From positions 1 to 49,427 of the forward strand of contig CAYWRO010000023.1 of assembly GCA_964460345.1 (NCBI GenBank): DNA of 49,427 bases, given 5' to 3'. The first letter of the stretch is position 1, and every line of letters starts with the position of its first letter. This document shows, piece after piece, positions 15,491-23,827 of the stretch. The notes beneath the pieces were generated by a model. It did not search any database, was not told the origin of the DNA, and saw nothing but the letters and a program-made list of their open reading frames with translations. The translations under genes were made by a program, and so were the position numbers. The DNA is from CAYWRO01 sp964460345 (lineage in GTDB: Bacteria; Planctomycetota; Phycisphaerae; Phycisphaerales; UBA1924).

Positions 15491-17910
15491 GGAACGGCCA
15501 GCCGCCGCATCGCCTCTCGGTCTGCCTCATCCAGCCCGTGCACCGCTGCGTCCAGCCGTTTCAGGCCGTCGAGCTCCAATGCTCGCCTCGCCCAAACCCC
15601 CGCATCCTGTGGGTCGCCCAACCTTTCGTGCAGCCGTGCCAGCTTCACTGAGACTGGAAGGTTGTACGGGTCGCTCGCTGCCACCTGTTCGTACGCCGCG
15701 GCTGCTTCCTTCAAAAACTCTTGGATGCCGGTCAGCCCCGCGACGTTCTCCAGAAGCGACGCGTACGCGCGAAGTTGTCCCGTCGGCGTCCCGGACCCGT
15801 CTTCCGGCTCCAGCTTCTCCCTGGCCGTGGCGATCAGTCGGTCCGCCTCCGCCCGAGCCTCCGGCTGGTCTACTTGTTTCAGGCTTGCCGCCGCATCGAG
15901 CAGCAACCACGCGGCCGCTCGCCGTAGCCGCCATTGATCCTCGAAGACCCCTTCCGCTTCCTCCAGCGCCTCCACCGCCGCCGGAATCCGGTCAATCTGC
16001 AGCAGTGTCAACCAGGGTTCTGGCGCGTCAATGGGTCGGCCAACCAGTTGGCTCAAATCCACCATCGCCTCGCGCCGATGCCGCGCAGCGTCCGGATCAG
16101 AATCCGGAAGCGTCAGCCGGGAGCGGATGTCCGTTACCGGCGCCAGCACCGCGGCCGCCTCTCGAAGGCCCTCTTGCCAGACCCGGGCCCGCCACGCGCT
16201 CGACGCCACCAAACCCGCCAGCACGCCAACCACCACCGCCGCGGCCACCCCCGCCGCCCGGCTCCCGCGGCCCTGCCCTTCCTCGTTGCCGCCCGCCGCC
16301 GCCACGCCGAGCAGCACGAAAAACAGCCCCGCCGAGCTCGCCTGCACCGGTGTTACCTCAATCTGAGCGTGCACCGCCAGCACCACCGCCGCGGCGGTCG
16401 CAGCCCACGCCACCACGGCCGGTTTCGCGCGTCCCACCCGCAGGCCCGCTGCCGTCACGCCCCACCATGCCAGCAGCCCGGCCAGCCACACCCCGGCCCG
16501 GTCCAGCGTCACCGTCGGCCCATGCGGCAGAACGACCTGCGTGTCCAGCCAGGTCCCCAGCACTGCCACCACCGCCGCAATCAAGAACGCAAGCCGTGAC
16601 TCCTGCCGGTCGGCCTCTGGATCCGCCACCGTCATCGGCTCGGCAGTGGGGAGGTCCGCCAGCCGGCTGGTGCTCCCGATCCGCCAGGCAACCAGCCCGA
16701 AAAGTCCGACCCACGCCAGTCCGAACAGGCCCAGCGTTGCCCACCAGTCGAACGGCAGCCCGTGCGGGCTCGTGACCTCTTCCACGCTTAACGGTGGCCG
16801 CGCCGACAGGTACGCCTCCTGAAATCCGGCTGGCCCGACGCCTGCCACCGGGTGATCCGTCGCGATTCGGCTCGCTCCCTGCCAGTAGAACCACCGGAAA
16901 AGAAGGCTCCGCTCGCCGAGCCGCTCCCCGATCAGCCCGCGCATGACAACCGCCACGATCGGCGCAGCCACTGCCCCAAGCATCACCAGTCCGGCCACTC
17001 GCCCCGGTTGTCGCCGCGACCCGTGCCGGTGCATCCACACCAGCGCCCCCACGACCACTACCCCAAGCCCGAGCGCCCCGAGGCCCCCCTTCGAGTAGGT
17101 AAGTCCCAGGGCGCCGAGTCCCGCCGCGGCTCCCGCGCCGATCACCGCCAGCGCCCACTTCGGCGCACCGGCCTGCCCGCGCAAACTCACGACGAGCCCG
17201 GCCAGAAACGCCGCCGCGCCCGCCGCCATGAACGATGCATACACGTTCGACAGCCCGAACCACGCCGATGGGTCCGGTTGCCGCAGCCGTCGCTCATACC
17301 CGCGTGCCATCGGAGAGTCCGGGCTCCACCCCTGCGCAGCCAGGATCTGATCCCGATCCGCCTCGAAGTTCGCGACGGTGCGTGGATGCTCGATAAACGT
17401 CTGCTGCGCTCCCTTGATCGCGAGCAACGCAATGAACCCCAGCACCACGGCGACACACAGCCGCCGCGTCCGCTCATCGCGGCACGCGTGCAGCATGGCC
17501 ACCATCGCAATCACCGCGGCCGCCCACGTGGAGCCAAGCTGCTGGTTCGCCAGCCCGCGCGTCGGAAGCACCCACCCGTGCAGCACGACGCCCACGACCC
17601 CCAAAGCGGCGAGCGCCAGCGCCGCACCGTGCACGCGCGCGCCACGCCGCGCCTCCCCCACGAAGACGAGCACCGCCCCGATCAGCATCACGGCATCCGT
17701 GACGAGCGCCTGCGCTGGCCCCATTCCGCTCATACTTGGCGAGACCACCAGCGGGCTCATGTCCCACCACGGCAGGGGCGAGAACATCGTCGCGGCGTGC
17801 AGCAGCGCCGCGCTGAGAATCACCGCAGCGCCGAGCCGCGCGACGTCGGGTGAGTCTTTGTGCAGGCTTCCAGCCTGACGTCTGTGCGTTCCCTGGGTTC
17901 GCCCGTCCAT
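15487..17910 (-). CDS. O-antigen ligase/polymerase (Wzy/WaaL-like) with C-terminal TPR region
   Basis: About 807 residues from ATG 17910, which overlaps the preceding stop (ATGA). Residues ~25-550 hold around twelve hydrophobic segments. The region 'PVAGVGPAGFQEAYLS' followed by 'SPHGLPFDWWATLGLFGL' matches the large periplasmic loop and following helix of Wzy/WaaL proteins, which polymerise or transfer lipid-linked glycans at the outer face of the inner membrane. The last ~200 residues are helical and rich in Ala, Glu and Leu, with 'AAAYEQVAASDPYNLPVSVKLARLHERLGD' split into TPR-like units. The longer open frame to 18261 is a shadow of the upstream gene and was left out. Together with the WecA-like enzyme it suggests synthesis of a surface polysaccharide or glycolipid. 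Confidence 0.8.
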   Translation of the reverse strand: MDGRTQGTHRRQAGSLHKDSPDVARLGAAVILSAALLHAATMFSPLPWWDMSPLVVSPSMSGMGPAQALVTDAVMLIGAVLVFVGEARRGARVHGAALALAALGVVGVVLHGWVLPTRGLANQQLGSTWAAAVIAMVAMLHACRDERTRRLCVAVVLGFIALLAIKGAQQTFIEHPRTVANFEADRDQILAAQGWSPDSPMARGYERRLRQPDPSAWFGLSNVYASFMAAGAAAFLAGLVVSLRGQAGAPKWALAVIGAGAAAGLGALGLTYSKGGLGALGLGVVVVGALVWMHRHGSRRQPGRVAGLVMLGAVAAPIVAVVMRGLIGERLGERSLLFRWFYWQGASRIATDHPVAGVGPAGFQEAYLSARPPLSVEEVTSPHGLPFDWWATLGLFGLAWVGLFGLVAWRIGSTSRLADLPTAEPMTVADPEADRQESRLAFLIAAVVAVLGTWLDTQVVLPHGPTVTLDRAGVWLAGLLAWWGVTAAGLRVGRAKPAVVAWAATAAAVVLAVHAQIEVTPVQASSAGLFFVLLGVAAAGGNEEGQGRGSRAAGVAAAVVVGVLAGLVASSAWRARVWQEGLREAAAVLAPVTDIRSRLTLPDSDPDAARHRREAMVDLSQLVGRPIDAPEPWLTLLQIDRIPAAVEALEEAEGVFEDQWRLRRAAAWLLLDAAASLKQVDQPEARAEADRLIATAREKLEPEDGSGTPTGQLRAYASLLENVAGLTGIQEFLKEAAAAYEQVAASDPYNLPVSVKLARLHERLGDPQDAGVWARRALELDGLKRLDAAVHGLDEADREAMRRLAVP
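17863..17877. repeat. REP-core sequence at the start of the Wzy-like gene
   Basis: The 11-mer GGCTTCCAGCC (17865-17875) is the same core found in both arms of the palindrome inside dnaE2. It falls in the non-conserved N-terminal codons ('RRQAGSLHK') of the Wzy-like protein. This suggests a partial copy of the same dispersed repeat, but an 11-mer match is weak evidence. Confidence 0.3.
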
Positions 17911-19064
17911 CAGTCCCCGCCCCCGTCGCCTGCCGGCGCATCCCCCCGCCCGTTTCGGCTCGACCATTCGAAGATCACCAGCACGAGCACCACCAGCAAG
18001 GTCTGCACACCCACCAGCACCGCCTGCCACGCCTGCAAACTCCCCAGCGAAACGCCCCCGATCGCCGTAATCGCCGTCAAGCCGTAGATCACGTTGACAG
18101 CGGCCCGTTTCGAAAGCCCCCGCCGCACCAGGCGATGGCTGAAGTGCTGCAGATCGCCCACAAGCGGGCTCCGCCCCTGACTGATCCGGATGATCGTCAC
18201 CGAGCACGCATCGTACAGCGGGATCGCGAGCACCACCAGCGGCATGAAGACGCCATACCACCCGCCTCCCAGGCTCACATCCAGATACGTCGTGCGCACC
18301 GTGAGGAAGCCGAGCAGCAGCCCGACCACGAGCGATCCACTATCCCCCATGAACACGCGAGCCCCATCACGCCGCCAGGGATAGTTGTGCCACAGGAACC
18401 CAATGAGCGCTCCCACCAGCAGCGCCAGCACCGCCCCGATGAACCACTGCGCATTGATGATCGTCGCTACCAGGAAGAACGCCGCGCAGATTGCCGCCAC
18501 GCCCCCGGACAGTCCGTCCATGTTGTCCAGAAAGTTAAACGCGTTCATCACGACCACGATCCACACGATCGTGACGAGAATCGAAAGCCACTCCCCGCCG
18601 ACTCGCTCATCCAGCAGCGTCAGCAGCCGCGTCTTTTCCGTCAGCAGCACGAGCCCCGCGGCCACGCCCACCATCGGCACGAGCTTCGCGAGCGGCCCCA
18701 AGGCCCGCCGATCGTCGATCAGCCCCACGAAGTGCATCACCGCCAGCCCCACCAGCAGCCATCCCACATCCGCAGTCCGCTCGCGCAGATTCGTCTCCTC
18801 GGCCATCCTTGGAAACAGCGCCACGAGCCGCTCATCCACGCCCAGGGCGACCGCCGTGACGCCCGCCGCCATCGGCAACGCAATCGCCAGGAAGATCCCG
18901 ACCCCCCCCGTGTTCGGCACGCGCCGCACCCCCGCCTTCACCTGCCCGGCGACCCCCGCATTGTCCAGCGCGTTGAGCCGCCGCCCCGCGGCCGCAGCCA
19001 GCCCCGTCAAGGGGAGCGACAGCGCCGCGGCGACAACGACAAGAGCGAGACACAGTTCGACCAT
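17910..19064 (-). CDS. WecA/MraY-family undecaprenyl-phosphate sugar-1-phosphate transferase
   Basis: About 384 residues, with roughly eleven hydrophobic segments. Family motifs are clear: 'FVGLIDDRRALG' (Mg-binding Asp pair), 'NAFNFLDNMDGLSGG' and 'ARVFMGDSGSLVVG'. These enzymes move GlcNAc-1-phosphate or a related sugar phosphate from a UDP-sugar onto undecaprenyl phosphate, the first step of lipid-linked glycan synthesis. ATG 19064 is taken as start; GTG 19088 would add eight residues. The stop overlaps the next gene (ATGA). The donor sugar cannot be told from sequence, and WecA, TagO or WbpL-like specificities are all possible. It is not MraY of peptidoglycan synthesis, judging by the WecA-like motifs. 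Confidence 0.9.
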   Translation of the reverse strand: MVELCLALVVVAAALSLPLTGLAAAAGRRLNALDNAGVAGQVKAGVRRVPNTGGVGIFLAIALPMAAGVTAVALGVDERLVALFPRMAEETNLRERTADVGWLLVGLAVMHFVGLIDDRRALGPLAKLVPMVGVAAGLVLLTEKTRLLTLLDERVGGEWLSILVTIVWIVVVMNAFNFLDNMDGLSGGVAAICAAFFLVATIINAQWFIGAVLALLVGALIGFLWHNYPWRRDGARVFMGDSGSLVVGLLLGFLTVRTTYLDVSLGGGWYGVFMPLVVLAIPLYDACSVTIIRISQGRSPLVGDLQHFSHRLVRRGLSKRAAVNVIYGLTAITAIGGVSLGSLQAWQAVLVGVQTLLVVLVLVIFEWSSRNGRGDAPAGDGGGD

Positions 19065-19122
19065 GGCGGGGAGTGTAAGCGAACTCACGGAGTCGCGGGT
19101 GCGCCCTGAGGCGCCGTCCTGG

Positions 19123-20199
19123 TCACCCGAAGAGCGCCATCTCCACGGCCAGCCCCGGCCCGAACGCCACGGCTACCCACGGCCGTGCCGTACCGCCCCG
19201 CCGCAGCGACTCAAGGATGAACAGCACCGTCGGCGACGACATGTTCCCGTGCCGCCGCAACACGTCGCTCGATGCGGCCGTCTGCTCGGCTGTAAGGCCG
19301 AGGCACTCAGCCACCGACGACACCACCTTCGGTCCGCCGGGATGAATCGCCCACCCGCCGACCTGTTCAATCCTTAATCCATGCCGCCCGAGGAACTCTC
19401 CGACGACCGGCCGCAGGTGCGCCCGGATCAACGCCGGCACCTCCGGCGCGAGCGTCATCTCAAACCCGTGGTCCCCGATTCGCCACGACATGCTTTCCGT
19501 CGACTCCGGCAGCAGCATCGACGCCGTGTCGACAAGCCGTAACCCGTCTCCTCCCGGCCCGTTTCGCACCACCACCGCCGCAGCGCCGTCCGCGAAGAGC
19601 GACGTCGCCACCGCCTCTCCCGGCTCCACGCCATACCGGTAGTGCAGACTGCACAACTCCACGCAGCACAGCAGCGCCGCAGCATCCTTCTCGGCCGCGC
19701 CCAACGCCTGCGCCACGCGCAACCCGTTAATCGCACCGTGACAACCCATGAACCCGATGTGCGTTCGCTGCACCGCTCGCTGCAACCGCAAACGCTCCAC
19801 AAGCCCGACATCCACGCCGGGAGCGGAGAATCCCGTGCATGAGACCGTCACCAGGTGCCGCACACGCGCCGCCTCACACCCGCATGCGGCCAGCGCCTTC
19901 TCGCACACCTCTGCGGCCAGGTCCACCGAAAGCGCTTCGTACGCCTCCATACGCCGCCGCGTCGTCGGCCCGTGCCCGCCCGCGGCTTGGCGAGGATAAA
20001 ACGATGCCAGGTCGTCATCCTCCCGCGTTGCGAGCACCACGCCGCGTTTCTCGATTCCCGTCCCGGCATAGATCCGCTCCAGCAGCCGAGCACGCTTCCC
20101 GCCGGCCTGCTCCAACTCGCACGCGAGCCGGAGCGCGTGCGCTTGAGAGAGCGAAACCAGCGGGGTCGCCGTCGCGATGGCGTGAATGTAGCTATTCAT
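19123..20199 (-). CDS. Type III polyketide synthase (chalcone/stilbene synthase family)
   Basis: A 358-residue thiolase-fold enzyme. The catalytic triad is visible: Cys in 'GFMGCHGA' (C153), His in 'AIHPGGPKVV' (H286) and Asn in 'RRHGNMSSPT' (N319). 'VTVSCTGFSAPGVD' and the C-terminal 'AFGPGLAVEMALF' are typical of bacterial alkylresorcinol or alkylpyrone synthases. It would extend an acyl-CoA starter with malonyl-CoA and cyclise it to a resorcinol or pyrone lipid. ATG 20199 overlaps the end of the FAD oxidoreductase gene by 8 nt. PKS plus GGR-type oxidoreductase is a known bacterial pairing; the usual methyltransferase partner is not present here. Starter and product cannot be predicted from sequence alone. 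Confidence 0.92.
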   Translation of the reverse strand: MNSYIHAIATATPLVSLSQAHALRLACELEQAGGKRARLLERIYAGTGIEKRGVVLATREDDDLASFYPRQAAGGHGPTTRRRMEAYEALSVDLAAEVCEKALAACGCEAARVRHLVTVSCTGFSAPGVDVGLVERLRLQRAVQRTHIGFMGCHGAINGLRVAQALGAAEKDAAALLCCVELCSLHYRYGVEPGEAVATSLFADGAAAVVVRNGPGGDGLRLVDTASMLLPESTESMSWRIGDHGFEMTLAPEVPALIRAHLRPVVGEFLGRHGLRIEQVGGWAIHPGGPKVVSSVAECLGLTAEQTAASSDVLRRHGNMSSPTVLFILESLRRGGTARPWVAVAFGPGLAVEMALFG

Positions 20200-21391
20200 G
20201 GATAGACAGCCGCTGCATCGGCCGGTGAAGGTAAGACGTCGTCACTTGCGCCAGTGCCGGCATGAGCCGGCCCGCGTGCAGTGCCGTCGTGCAGATGATC
20301 GGCCGGCGCAAACCCCACGCGATTGCCCCGCACGTTGCCTGGCGTGTGCCGACCACCTCCCGATGCCGCCGCGACCACTCTCCTTCAAGCGAACCCCGCC
20401 ATCCGCCAACACCTTCCTCCGCAATCTCCGCGGCGGCGATCGCGCCGCCGATCGCCCAGGCGATCCCCTCGCCCGTAAAGGGCTCCACGTAGCCCGCCGC
20501 ATCACCGACGAGCAGCAGCCGCTCCAGCGCAACGCGCGACGGCCGGCGCGACAGCGGCGGCGTCCCCCGCCATCGCGCCTCGACCAGATCCACCGCCGGT
20601 CCGCCTCCTTCCTGCAGTGTCGCGCGTACCGCCGCGCCCGGCGCACCGGTCCGGCGAACGAACCCCGGCTCGAGGGCCGCCGCGACGTTCAGCCTTCTAT
20701 CCTCCATCACCGCCATCCCCACATATCCCCCGCGGCCGCACGTCATCAGGATTTCACCCGGTGCGATATGTCCCGATCCGACCGCGCCATCCACCATCAC
20801 CCCCACCCCGATCCGCGAGCCTCTCTTTACGCGCGCCGGGATTGCTCCGACGTCGCCATTCAGTCAACCCGGCAGCCCGGCCGCCATCACCACCACACGC
20901 GCTGCCAGCGCATGCTGCGCCCCTTTCACCTGCACAACCACACGCCGCGAGGCGCCCGCCAGCGTTGACTCGCGTGCACTCGCTTCGGTCATCAGGTGCG
21001 CACCCGCCGCCACGGCCTCCCTCACCAGGGCCGCATCGAGTGCCGCGCGGCTCACACCGATCCCGCCGCGCAGTGGCGCAACCGCCCGCACGCCGCCCGC
21101 CATCAGCACCGCGCGTCGCAAGCGCTGGGCGCCGCACAGGTGTCCCGCAACATCAATCCCGATCGCCCGCAACCCCTCCAGCGCCGCGGCACTCACGCAC
21201 CCACCGCACACTTTGTTCCGCGGCAACGCCTGTCGCTCGATCAGCAAAACGGCCGCGCCGCCTCGCGCCAGCACCGCCGCCGCCACCGCGCCCGCGGGTC
21301 CCGCGCCGATCACGATCACGTCCCACGTATTGCGCGATGCCTCGGCAGGCCCGATGGTCGAACAGATCCGTTCATCCACCCGGGCCTCCAC
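20192..21391 (-). pseudogene. FAD-dependent oxidoreductase (geranylgeranyl reductase family) interrupted by in-frame TGA
   Basis: The frame covers 399 codons and reads continuously except for one TGA at 20864-20866 (codon 176). The first part has the FAD motif 'VIVIGAGPAGAVAA' (residues 26-39) and 'RNKVCGGCVS'; the second continues with 'SRIGVGVMVDG' directed by the codons just after the stop, then 'GRGGYVGMAVMEDRRLNVAAA' split over the conserved middle, and 'LLLVGDAAGYVEPFTGEGIAWA'. The join is collinear with the family, so only the stop codon is abnormal. The start GTG 21391 has a perfect AGGAGG (21399-21404) 7 nt upstream. TGA is the normal stop in neighbours, so reassignment is excluded. 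Nonsense mutation, sequencing error and read-through are all possible. It overlaps the type III PKS start. Confidence 0.8.
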
Positions 21392-21403
21392 AGGCGAACC
21401 TCC

Positions 21404-23824
21404 TCAGCCCGGGTCCGCGCTCGTCAGGTATACAAACGCGCCCGCCGGTCCCGCGACGATCAGGTCGTCCCGGCCATCGCCATCGACATCGGCGGCGGCC
21501 ACCAACCGTAGCTTATCTTCAAACCACGTTCGTGCACCCACCGTCACCATCGCCGCAGATGGGCTCAGATTCCCATTCTCGTTTCGAGTGATCGCCAGCC
21601 CATGTCCATGCAGCGAAGCGACGACAAGGTCTTTATCGCCGTCGTGATCGACATCCATTGCGACCACCCCCGTCGCGTTGATCCCCGTGCGCACCGTCAC
21701 ACCCGCCAGCGGCAGCGTCGTCGAGGAGAAAATAGACATCGTGTCTTCAGGCGGGTTCACGATCACGATCTCGTCTGAGCCGTCCCCATCCAGGTCGACG
21801 CTCGCGCGAAGCGGATCCTCATTCAAGACGATGCGACCGGACGCAAGCGCCGCCTCGGCTTCCTCCGTCGGCACGCTCACGAACGCCCCGTCGCGCCACG
21901 CAAACACGGCGCTGAGCCGAGCGCCGCCTTCGCTCGCGCTGAACGTCAACACCTCCGCCCGGCCGTCCCCATCAACATCTCCCGCCGCCAGTGCCGCCGC
22001 GTCAGACCCGCCGGGCAGCACCGCCGGATCCTTTAGCAGCCACCGCGGCACGGGCGGGTACTCCACCAGCACAGCCGGCTCGCTCCGATAGGCCTCCAGC
22101 AGCCACGGTCGGCGGTCGCCCAGCCGCTCCAGCAGCGCTGCGTTGCTGCCGGCCTCCAACTCCCAGGCCCACACCACGCCCGCGCTGTCCAGGTCGGCGC
22201 CGTTGTACACCCACTCCTCATGCGGCCGGTACTCTCGCCCGTGACGCACCAGGACCAGGTCCTTCTCCGGTGTCCGTTCCAGTTCGCGCTGCATCGCCGC
22301 CCGCTGGAGATGCCACGCGCCTGATGCGGCCGGGTACGACATGATCAGTCCCGGCAGCAGCCACACGAACGCCGCCAGCCGCGCCGACACGAGCGCGCCC
22401 AGTGCGACCAGCACCACCCGGCCACCGCGCGCCGCGTACTCCAGCCGTTCCACCCAACGCATCAGCAGAAACACAATCAGCGCGAGGATTGGCGCAAGGT
22501 AGTGCGGATTCATCCACGGAATCGCCAGCATCCCTGCGAACACGATCCCGCACGTCACAAGCGAAAAGAGTGTCCACCCCTCCACCCCGCGCCTGCTCAC
22601 GGGCCGCCACCGCCGCCCGCGCCACGACGCGACAGCCCCCAATCCCAGCAGCAGCGTGAACGCCGACCCGACGTAGAACAACCACAGCGCGATCGACTTC
22701 TCCAGCGCGATCAGTGGAAACTCTCCCACCGAATCCTGGCGCTGGAAGCGCTTCAACTCCCAGCCTGCGTGGAAGTCCTCCAGATGGCGATGCGCATACG
22801 CCGGACGCTCCGGCGCCGGCTGCCACACGAACATCGGCGTCGCGCTGTACTGTGCTCCGTGCGCCGTGTACGGAAAGGTCAGCACATCGCCCGTCACCGC
22901 CCGGTTGTGCGCAGCAAGCCCGACTCCCGCCAGCGTCAGGACGGCCGCCGCGGGCCCGGCAATCCGAAGCAGCGCTCGCGGCTCACCCAGCCGCCCCAGC
23001 AGCATCCATGCAAACACCCCTGCGGCCGGAAGGCACGCCAGCAGCCCTTCATATGGCCGGCTCGCTGCCAGAAGCGCTACGCCCACCCCCAGCAGCGCTG
23101 AGTCACGCACGGAGCCAGCCCCATCCTCCCGGTCAAACAGCCGCCGCAACGCCCCGAACAGCAGCGCCCCTCCAAGCCCCGCCACAGACCCGCCCCAGTA
23201 CGTGTTTCCCCACCACCCGATAACGCCCACGTGCAGCGCGCACAAGAGTCCCCCGAGCAGCGCATACCGCGGCGTGGTCCACGCCTGAAGCATCCAGCAG
23301 ATCGCCGCGCACAGCAGCGCCGTGCTCAGCCACACACCCACAATCGGCGAACCGAACACAACCTTCCCCACAGCCAGAACGACCGCCTGCGCGGGTGGAT
23401 ACTTCGACGAATACGTCGGCCGCACCAGCACATGCTCTGATTCGAAGTGCCGCGCCAGGTCCACACCCGCGGCCTCCGCCTCCCCCGCATCCGCCTGTTC
23501 TCCAGGGCGAGAAAAAGGCGTCGGATTCGTCAGCCGCCCGCGCGCAAACGTATCCGCCCCCAGCAGGTAGCTGAACTCATCATGCACCCGCGGCGCCGGC
23601 GGGCGCACCACCGCGGCAGCCACGCACGCCGCGAGCGCCACGCCTCCGCACACCAGGACCGCGCGACCCCGGTGCTCCGCCAATCGGTCAAATGCCGGCA
23701 ACCACCGCGCCACAGCCCCCGCGGCCCTCCGCCGCAGCGCCGGAAGCAGCACCGCCAGCGCGACCACCGCCTCGATGATCAGACCGATTTCAAGCAACGT
23801 GCGCAGCGGGTCGTACTCGAGCAT
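21404..23824 (-). CDS. GT39/PMT-like membrane glycosyltransferase with C-terminal FG-GAP/VCBS repeats
   Basis: An 806-residue protein. The first ~530 residues contain around eleven hydrophobic segments. 'RVHDEFSYLLGADTFARGRL' near residue 80 is the acidic first-loop motif of GT-C enzymes that use polyprenyl-phosphate sugars, and 'SSKYPPAQAVVLAVGK' follows. The C-terminal ~230 residues contain four calcium-type repeats: 'AGDVDGDGRAEV', 'VDLDGDGSDEIV', 'MDVDHDGDKDLV' and 'AADVDGDGRDDLIVAG', as in FG-GAP/VCBS beta-propellers, presumably outside the cytoplasmic membrane. The GT2 enzyme encoded just before it could supply the polyprenyl-phosphate sugar donor. The two-part architecture is unusual. 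Acceptor unknown; it could be a lipid, a glycan or a protein. Confidence 0.75.
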   Translation of the reverse strand: MLEYDPLRTLLEIGLIIEAVVALAVLLPALRRRAAGAVARWLPAFDRLAEHRGRAVLVCGGVALAACVAAAVVRPPAPRVHDEFSYLLGADTFARGRLTNPTPFSRPGEQADAGEAEAAGVDLARHFESEHVLVRPTYSSKYPPAQAVVLAVGKVVFGSPIVGVWLSTALLCAAICWMLQAWTTPRYALLGGLLCALHVGVIGWWGNTYWGGSVAGLGGALLFGALRRLFDREDGAGSVRDSALLGVGVALLAASRPYEGLLACLPAAGVFAWMLLGRLGEPRALLRIAGPAAAVLTLAGVGLAAHNRAVTGDVLTFPYTAHGAQYSATPMFVWQPAPERPAYAHRHLEDFHAGWELKRFQRQDSVGEFPLIALEKSIALWLFYVGSAFTLLLGLGAVASWRGRRWRPVSRRGVEGWTLFSLVTCGIVFAGMLAIPWMNPHYLAPILALIVFLLMRWVERLEYAARGGRVVLVALGALVSARLAAFVWLLPGLIMSYPAASGAWHLQRAAMQRELERTPEKDLVLVRHGREYRPHEEWVYNGADLDSAGVVWAWELEAGSNAALLERLGDRRPWLLEAYRSEPAVLVEYPPVPRWLLKDPAVLPGGSDAAALAAGDVDGDGRAEVLTFSASEGGARLSAVFAWRDGAFVSVPTEEAEAALASGRIVLNEDPLRASVDLDGDGSDEIVIVNPPEDTMSIFSSTTLPLAGVTVRTGINATGVVAMDVDHDGDKDLVVASLHGHGLAITRNENGNLSPSAAMVTVGARTWFEDKLRLVAAADVDGDGRDDLIVAGPAGAFVYLTSADPG

Positions 23825-23827
23825 GCT

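Noticed and set aside
17911..18261. N-terminal extension of the Wzy-like protein
   Set aside because: It lies inside the WecA-like gene in another frame and lacks hydrophobic or family features; ATG 17910 overlaps the upstream stop.
16852..19109. Long plus-strand frames opposite the Wzy-like and WecA-like genes
   Set aside because: They are His/Arg/Pro-rich antisense frames of clear membrane proteins.
20820..20866. Selenocysteine at the in-frame TGA
   Set aside because: The family has no known redox Cys at this position and I could not see a convincing bacterial SECIS stem directly after the TGA; kept only as something to test.
20192..21391. Reassignment of TGA to tryptophan in this organism
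   Set aside because: Many intact genes in the window, such as dnaE2, recJ and argC, end in TGA.
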